Positions 4,923-9,167 of a DNA stretch of 9,167 bases are shown here, in pieces. The stretch is from Armatimonadota bacterium (lineage in GTDB: Bacteria; Armatimonadota; Armatimonadia; Armatimonadales; Armatimonadaceae). The notes under the pieces were generated by a model. The model was given only the letters and a program-made list of their open reading frames with translations. It was not told where the DNA came from and ran no database searches. The stretch is taken from assembly GCA_014379275.1 (NCBI GenBank), contig JACMMA010000061.1:1-9167 (forward strand), written 5' to 3'. Both the position numbers and the translations under genes were made by a program. The number at the start of each line of letters is the position of its first letter. The first letter of the stretch is position 1.

Positions 4923-6846
4923 GCTGGCAGAAACCAGGCGGTGGCGCAACGTCGCGCGGGCGGGAAAGTGGAAAGGCAAGCGCGACAGACGAATGGTGCT
5001 TTTGCAAAAAGAATCAGGAACGCGGGTGGCATCCGTGACGAAGAACGAACCGGCGCGGCGGGTATGGCCCGACGCCGTAGTGTTGCGGGAAGTGCTTCAA
5101 AACCCGGCGCGTTTCCTCTGCCCGGAACTGGACCTGTGCTACGGTGCGGTCGCCGCCGACCGGAACGGATTCCCGCTGACTTTCACCGGGCGGTTCGCGG
5201 TCGTGTTTCGCCTGACGCTTCCCGGCGGCGTTTGCGTCGCGCTCCGCATCTTCACATCGCCCGACAACAGCTTCGGAGGTGACCGGGAGGCACGTAGCGA
5301 ACGGCTTATGCGGTCGCTGACGCGGCTACAAGCAGAGATCGGCGATCTCCTGCCCCCGTTCGTTTACCTGCCACGCGCCGTACGGGTCGGGGAAACATGG
5401 TACCCGGCGCAGGTACTGCCCTGGGCGGAAGGCGAACCGTTCCTATCGTTTGTGACCAACAATCGCGACCGCGCCCCGGTTCTAAGAACCCTCGCCGCAA
5501 CCCTGAACACAGCCGTGGATCGGTTGGAATCTATGGGCGCGGCGCACGGCGATCTTCAACACGACAATATTATGGTTTCGGAATCGGGGGAACGAGTGAC
5601 GTTCGTGGATTACGACGCCCTGTACACGCCTGACCTTTCCGATTTCGCGCCACCCGCCGAACGGGGGCACCCGAATTACCAACACCCGCAACGCCGTGCC
5701 GCCGAATACGGTATCGGAATGGATCGGTTCCCGTTAACGGTGATCCGTTCTGGTTTGCTCCTCCTGGCGGACGCCCCGCACCTTTGGAAGCAGACGGGTG
5801 GCGACGCGAACGAAGGGGTGTTGTTTACCGCATCGGACTTCGCCGCGCCGGGCGTATCGCCCCTATGGGGAGCCGCAAAAGGATGGGCATCGCTCGACGC
5901 CGAACTCGCGGAGTCGCTCGCCGCCTTGCATGCGCGATGCGTCGCGGCTCCGTCAGCGACGACGAAAAGCGTCTCGCCCCTGCCTAATGACGCCGCGATC
6001 ATCACTCCCAAACTGCGCCGCTACCCATCGCGGGTGACACCGACCTGCGACGAGGAGCAGACGCGACCGGTTTCCTATCTCGCCCCTCTCTATACTCTGG
6101 CGTTTCAGCGGGAGGAAGCGGCACACATCCACGCCTTACGTGCCTACCTGCTCATCGCTCCGCCGGTCGTCTGCATCGCCTGGCTGATGGCATGGGACTT
6201 CGGTGGTACCAAATGGCCTTTTCTCGCTTACTTGCTCGTCTTGCTGTCTGTCTTGCAGGTCACGTATCTCTACCTCGCCTGGGGGGTGAAGCGGCAACGC
6301 GACGCTCTGGACCTGGAATATGGGAAGCTGATGGAAGCAGAGCGGCAAAATAGCGAGCGTAAAAAACACTTGTCCGAACGGTTAGCCCGATGCAAAGCGA
6401 AGAACCTGCCCGAGCCGGATGCCTGGCACGAACGGGAGCATCTGCGTAAAGTCCTGTCGCATATCCCCCTCTCGCGCTCGATCGGCGAAATCGGGGTTTC
6501 CGCGCCGGTCGTGCGCGAGTTGCGCGGACGCGGGATCGGAACGGCGGCGCATCTATGGCAACGGCACGGGTTCCTGCCCGCCGGAACAGACGCCGCGCAG
6601 GCGTCACTTTTGCGAACGTGGCTCAGCGACCTAGAGGTACGGGAGCGGGAGCGATTCGCTAGGGAATACAACCCGGTTCTCGCGTTGGAGGAGCGGTTGG
6701 CGCGGATGACGAGGCAGTCCGAGAAGCGGGCGGCGCGTCTTGCCGAACTGGACGAGTGGCGGGCGTCGTTCCCGGATGCGTCGTTCGCTACGTTTCTGCG
6801 ACGGCTGTTGCCGTCGCACCTGCGCTTCACGTCATCGAGGGTGTGA
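4912..6846 (+). CDS. YegI-like protein: kinase-like domain, two membrane helices, coiled coil, HhH-like segment
   Basis: 644 residues if started at ATG 4912. The N-terminal domain matches the COG4248/YegI type: a WPDAVVLREVLQNPARF lead at 52-68, a glycine-loop equivalent FTGRFAVVF at 91-99, VALR with R112 at the usual lysine position, HGDLQHDN at 212-219 as catalytic loop, and VDYD at 232-235 in place of DFG. Two hydrophobic helices follow at about 409-428 and 436-457, then a charged coiled-coil-like stretch (460-500) and IGEIGVSAPVVRELRGRGIG at 524-543, like a helix-hairpin-helix. It should be an inner-membrane protein of unknown role. YegI relatives often neighbour PP2C phosphatase and vWA genes; none is in this window. 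The start is uncertain: ATG 4912, ATG 4993 and GTG 5035 are all upstream of the conserved region, and none has a good ribosome-binding site. It converges on rpoD. Confidence 0.8.
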   Translation: MGTMLAETRRWRNVARAGKWKGKRDRRMVLLQKESGTRVASVTKNEPARRVWPDAVVLREVLQNPARFLCPELDLCYGAVAADRNGFPLTFTGRFAVVFRLTLPGGVCVALRIFTSPDNSFGGDREARSERLMRSLTRLQAEIGDLLPPFVYLPRAVRVGETWYPAQVLPWAEGEPFLSFVTNNRDRAPVLRTLAATLNTAVDRLESMGAAHGDLQHDNIMVSESGERVTFVDYDALYTPDLSDFAPPAERGHPNYQHPQRRAAEYGIGMDRFPLTVIRSGLLLLADAPHLWKQTGGDANEGVLFTASDFAAPGVSPLWGAAKGWASLDAELAESLAALHARCVAAPSATTKSVSPLPNDAAIITPKLRRYPSRVTPTCDEEQTRPVSYLAPLYTLAFQREEAAHIHALRAYLLIAPPVVCIAWLMAWDFGGTKWPFLAYLLVLLSVLQVTYLYLAWGVKRQRDALDLEYGKLMEAERQNSERKKHLSERLARCKAKNLPEPDAWHEREHLRKVLSHIPLSRSIGEIGVSAPVVRELRGRGIGTAAHLWQRHGFLPAGTDAAQASLLRTWLSDLEVRERERFAREYNPVLALEERLARMTRQSEKRAARLAELDEWRASFPDASFATFLRRLLPSHLRFTSSRV

Positions 6847-6855
6847 CTGTCGCTG

Positions 6856-6887
6856 CGGAGGGAATACACTCCCCCCGTTATTTCGTT
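6856..6887 (+). terminator. Probable terminator between the kinase-like gene and rpoD
   Basis: Arms 6856-6863 (CGGAGGGA) and 6870-6877 (TCCCCCCG) form an 8-bp stem with one A-C mismatch and a hexaloop, followed by the T-rich GTTATTTCGTT. Read on the minus strand the mismatch becomes a G-U wobble, so the stem also forms in the rpoD transcript, but no U tract follows on that side. It lies in the short gap between two converging genes. Confidence 0.5.
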
Positions 6888-8253
6888 AGTCCACGTATTC
6901 GCGCAGATACGTCGCCGCCGCCGGGCAACGCAGTTTCTTGATCGCCTTCGCCTCGATCTGGCGGATACGCTCACGGGTAACGCGGAAATGACGACCGACC
7001 TCCTCCAATGTGTGCGGGCAACCTTCCGGCGTCAGACCGAACCGCAGTTTGAGGACGTCGCGCTCCCGGTCGGACAGTTCGTTCAATAGGCGTTCGATAC
7101 GATCGCGGAGCATGGCGCGGCTGGCCATCTCGGGGAGTGCGGTGCTGTCTTCGTCCTGGACGAAGTCGGACAGGTGGGAATCATCTTCCTCACCGACCGG
7201 GGTTTCGAGCGAAAGCGGCTCGGGGGCGATGCGCATGATTTCCGAAACACGCTCGACCGTTGTCCCCATGGCACTGGCGAGTTCGTCCAGAGTCGGCTCG
7301 CGTCCCAACTCTTGCAGGAGCGAGGAAGAAAGTTTGACCAGGCGATTGATGGTCTCGACCATGTGGACCGGAATCCGGATTGTACGTCCTTGATCCGCAA
7401 TGGCGCGGGTGATCGCCTGACGGATCCACCACGTCGCGTAGGTAGAGAATTTCCATCCCTTGCGGTAATCGAACTTTTCTACGGCCCGGATCAAGCCGAT
7501 GTTGCCTTCTTGAATCAGATCGGGAAAACTCATGCCGCGCCCGCTATATCGTTTGGCAATCGAGACGACCAATCGCAGGTTCGCCTGGGTGAGAATACGC
7601 TTCGCATGTTCGTCACCGCGTTCGATACGTTTGGCGAGGCGTACCTCCTGATCCATCGTCAGCAGATGCGTTTTGCCGATCTCGCGTAGCCACATGCGCA
7701 CCGAATCATCGACGCCGCCGCCGGTCGCTACAGGAGCAGGACTGGAAAAATCATCGCCGGATGGCGCGGACGCGGGCGTGTCCAGAACCAAACCGCCGCC
7801 CGTGCGCCCGTCTCCGCCGCCGACGCGCAGGGAGGGCATCGTTTCCGCGAGGACCGCCAAGGGATCGTTGTTATTGGCGACGCGCTCGGTGGGAGCGTCG
7901 GCGACCGGGGCGCGATGCGTGCGCCGACGGGAAACTTGCCCGCCGCGAACCAGAGCGGAAAGATACTCGTCTTCCTCGACCTCATCGTCGTCGTATTCCG
8001 CGTCGGCATCTTCTTCACCCGTGGTGCGCTCTATAACACGGATGCCTTCGGTTTCCAACACCGCCAGTGGATCATCGAAACGTCCGGCGGGAGGAATCGG
8101 AGGTCCCGGCGGTGCCGGGGCAATCCTGTGGGTCGGGGGAAGGGAAGCAGGCAGGAAACCTGCTTTACCCTTGTTGCGTAAATTGCTATCGGCAATTTCG
8201 TTCAACGTCGCTGTTTGCATACTTTGCGTTTGCTCTCGCACCGCGGTTATCAC
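6886..8253 (-). CDS. rpoD: RNA polymerase primary sigma factor (sigma-70, RpoD/SigA)
   Basis: 455 residues from GTG 8253. It directs core RNA polymerase to housekeeping promoters. Region 1.2 starts near residue 182 (DDSVRMWLREIGKTHLLT). Region 2 includes LTQANLRLVVSIAKRYSGRG, PDLIQEGNIGLIRAVEKFDY, and YATWWIRQAITRAIADQGRT at 272-291. Region 3 follows from IRIPVHMVETINRL. Region 4 ends with TLEEVGRHFRVTRERIRQIE at 415-434. This is a complete group-1 set apart from region 1.1. The first about 180 residues are low-complexity: Pro-rich, strongly acidic (EEDADAEYDDDEVEEDE) and Gly-rich, with DPLAVL twice (61-66 and 130-135). The frame extends to GTG 8310, but TAGGAG 8 nt before 8253 decides the start; ATG 8220 is a weaker alternative. 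It lies 87 nt downstream of dnaG on the same strand, the usual dnaG-rpoD pairing. Confidence 0.95.
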   Translation of the reverse strand: MITAVREQTQSMQTATLNEIADSNLRNKGKAGFLPASLPPTHRIAPAPPGPPIPPAGRFDDPLAVLETEGIRVIERTTGEEDADAEYDDDEVEEDEYLSALVRGGQVSRRRTHRAPVADAPTERVANNNDPLAVLAETMPSLRVGGGDGRTGGGLVLDTPASAPSGDDFSSPAPVATGGGVDDSVRMWLREIGKTHLLTMDQEVRLAKRIERGDEHAKRILTQANLRLVVSIAKRYSGRGMSFPDLIQEGNIGLIRAVEKFDYRKGWKFSTYATWWIRQAITRAIADQGRTIRIPVHMVETINRLVKLSSSLLQELGREPTLDELASAMGTTVERVSEIMRIAPEPLSLETPVGEEDDSHLSDFVQDEDSTALPEMASRAMLRDRIERLLNELSDRERDVLKLRFGLTPEGCPHTLEEVGRHFRVTRERIRQIEAKAIKKLRCPAAATYLREYVD

Positions 8254-8261
8254 GCCGAGTA

Positions 8262-8267
8262 CTCCTA
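8262..8267 (-). promoter_or_regulatory. Shine-Dalgarno deciding the rpoD start
   Basis: Minus-strand TAGGAG (within TTAGGAGT) is 8 nt before the GTG at 8253. The upstream GTG at 8310 and the downstream ATG at 8220 have no comparable site, so rpoD most likely begins with GTG here. The rest of the 87-nt gap between dnaG and rpoD shows a TTGTCA but no matching -10. Confidence 0.65.
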
Positions 8268-8340
8268 AGGGTCCCCGGGGCGCGTCGGAACGCGGTGTCG
8301 CATTTCTCACGTCGGTGACAATTTCGCAGCGGCTTGTTCG

Positions 8341-9167
8341 TCAGGAACCTTTGGAACCGCTATCCCCGGTGGGGGCACGCTTCAAGGCTTCCATACTATT
8401 CTGCCACTGCCGAAGTAGTTCTTCTTCCGACGCCCCGCTTTTTCCTTCTTGTCCGGCGATAACTTTATTCTGTTTTTGCGCGGAACGGTTTTCCTCGATC
8501 TGTTGCGACAGGTTCCGGGCTTGCCGCTTGCCCTGTCGCTCGACGAGGTAAAGCAAACAATCGTCGATCGCTTGCAGGCTCAGCGGCTCTTCATCATCGC
8601 TCAGGAGGAGGTTGTCGGCGAACTCGGCGAGTTCCGGGTCGCGCTCGGCGGCGCGGTTGATGGCTTCGGCAGGCAGCTGACCGGACCCCATTAAGGGAAG
8701 GGTCCGGTCCACGAGCATCACGGCGCGGGCGTCGGAAAACAAGGTCGGGCGGACGCGGTCCTGCACGACCTGTGTCCATTCCTCGGAAAAGAAGGCGCGG
8801 AGCACGGTGCGCTCCGCTTTGGGGTCCGCGGTCGCGTCGGGGGCGATCACCGGGGGCGGCTCCTGCGGGGCGTTCCAGCGTCGGTTATTATTATAGCCGT
8901 TCGGGAACGTGCCGCGCCCGTTGCCGTCCTGACGCGGCGCGTAGTTGTTGCTGTAGCCGTTGTTGGCCCGAGATTGACCGTAGTTATTTCGCGGCGGGAG
9001 CGGATTATTTAGAATGTCCGGCGTAGAGGTGCCGCCGAACCGGAGCCGTCGCAGTTCACCACGTAGCGATTCCTCGACATGGACGCTGCCGCGCTCCCAG
9101 GACGGGTGATACCGGGCGATCTTCTGGATCAGCCGGTCCTGCTCCATGGACGAGCGCACTTCGGCGA
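8341..9167 (-). CDS. dnaG: DNA primase DnaG, C-terminal part
   Basis: Partial: the frame is open to the window edge, so the zinc-binding and Toprim domains lie outside. About 274 residues are visible. The first part (AEVRSSMEQDRLIQKIARYH) matches the helical segment after the Toprim core, where homologues read like PVEQDRYIQ...LA. The end (LRAFFSEEWTQVVQDRVRPT, then helices rich in Leu, Glu and Arg) matches the layout of the helicase-binding C-terminal domain that docks on DnaB. DnaG makes RNA primers at the replication fork. Between these parts lies an unusual Asn/Gly/Tyr-rich linker (8872-9009). The tail after about residue 230 is charged and Gln/Ser-rich. Identification rests on these segments and on its position just upstream of rpoD; the catalytic core is not visible. 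Confidence 0.85.
   Translation of the reverse strand, partial: AEVRSSMEQDRLIQKIARYHPSWERGSVHVEESLRGELRRLRFGGTSTPDILNNPLPPRNNYGQSRANNGYSNNYAPRQDGNGRGTFPNGYNNNRRWNAPQEPPPVIAPDATADPKAERTVLRAFFSEEWTQVVQDRVRPTLFSDARAVMLVDRTLPLMGSGQLPAEAINRAAERDPELAEFADNLLLSDDEEPLSLQAIDDCLLYLVERQGKRQARNLSQQIEENRSAQKQNKVIAGQEGKSGASEEELLRQWQNSMEALKRAPTGDSGSKGS
8872..9009 (-). other. Asn/Gly/Tyr-rich low-complexity linker encoded within dnaG
   Basis: About 46 residues contain 14 Asn, with repeated NN, NNY and NGY units (for example RANNGYSNNYAPRQDGNG and NGYNNNRRW). It separates the post-Toprim helices from the helicase-binding domain. The composition differs sharply from the Ala/Arg/Glu-rich flanks, and the asparagine codons are mixed AAT and AAC, so it is not a simple trinucleotide expansion. 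Confidence 0.8.

Noticed and set aside
7673..8551. A 292-codon plus-strand open frame opposite rpoD and the end of dnaG
   Set aside because: It is antisense to two well-supported conserved genes, is Ser/Arg/Pro-rich with no family motif, and is open because of GC-rich codon bias on the other strand.
1..9167. Search by eye for tRNA genes, CRISPR arrays, insertion sequences and terminal repeats
   Set aside because: No regularly spaced direct repeats, transposase frames or tRNA-like cloverleaf segments were seen; nearly all sequence is accounted for by ordinary genes.

Overview
The window is a GC-rich bacterial chromosome segment carrying nine identifiable genes and one broken gene. The mix is a proteasome-type AAA ATPase (ARC/Mpa family), a Uma2-family nuclease-like protein, a YegI-type kinase-like/HhH membrane protein, and a dnaG-rpoD pair. 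This suggests a proteasome-bearing, non-model phylum. Armatimonadota is my best guess and Actinomycetota or Planctomycetota are less likely; this is inferred from gene content, not from any search.

Layout, left to right. (1) Positions 1-1058, + strand: the 3' part of the ARC/Mpa-like ATPase, closed by a strong intrinsic terminator at 1081-1114. (2) 1129-2331, + strand: a Uma2-family gene and an OsmC-family peroxide-reductase-like gene, 6 nt apart and probably cotranscribed. (3) 4257 down to 2320, - strand: a sugar-phosphate-isomerase-like TIM barrel gene, a membrane-protein reading frame that appears broken twice (probable frameshift plus in-frame TAG), and a gluconokinase. This looks like a carbohydrate operon, and its last gene overlaps the osmC end by 12 bp, tail to tail. 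(4) 4371-6846, + strand: a DinB-family protein, divergent from the sugar operon and possibly leaderless, then a large kinase-like protein with two membrane helices, a coiled coil and a helix-hairpin-helix-like segment. (5) 9167 down to 6886, - strand: the C-terminal third of DNA primase followed by the primary sigma factor. This is the familiar dnaG-rpoD macromolecular-synthesis arrangement, without rpsU visible here.

The points most worth a second look are: the interrupted three-helix membrane protein between the two sugar genes; the ARC C-terminus, which lacks the proteasome-docking tail; the Asn/Gly/Tyr-rich linker inside the primase; the degenerate kinase active site; and the long acidic N-terminus of the sigma factor with a repeated DPLAVL motif. 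I saw no tRNA, rRNA, CRISPR array, insertion sequence or origin. No evidently new defence or mobile system is visible; most genes belong to known families.
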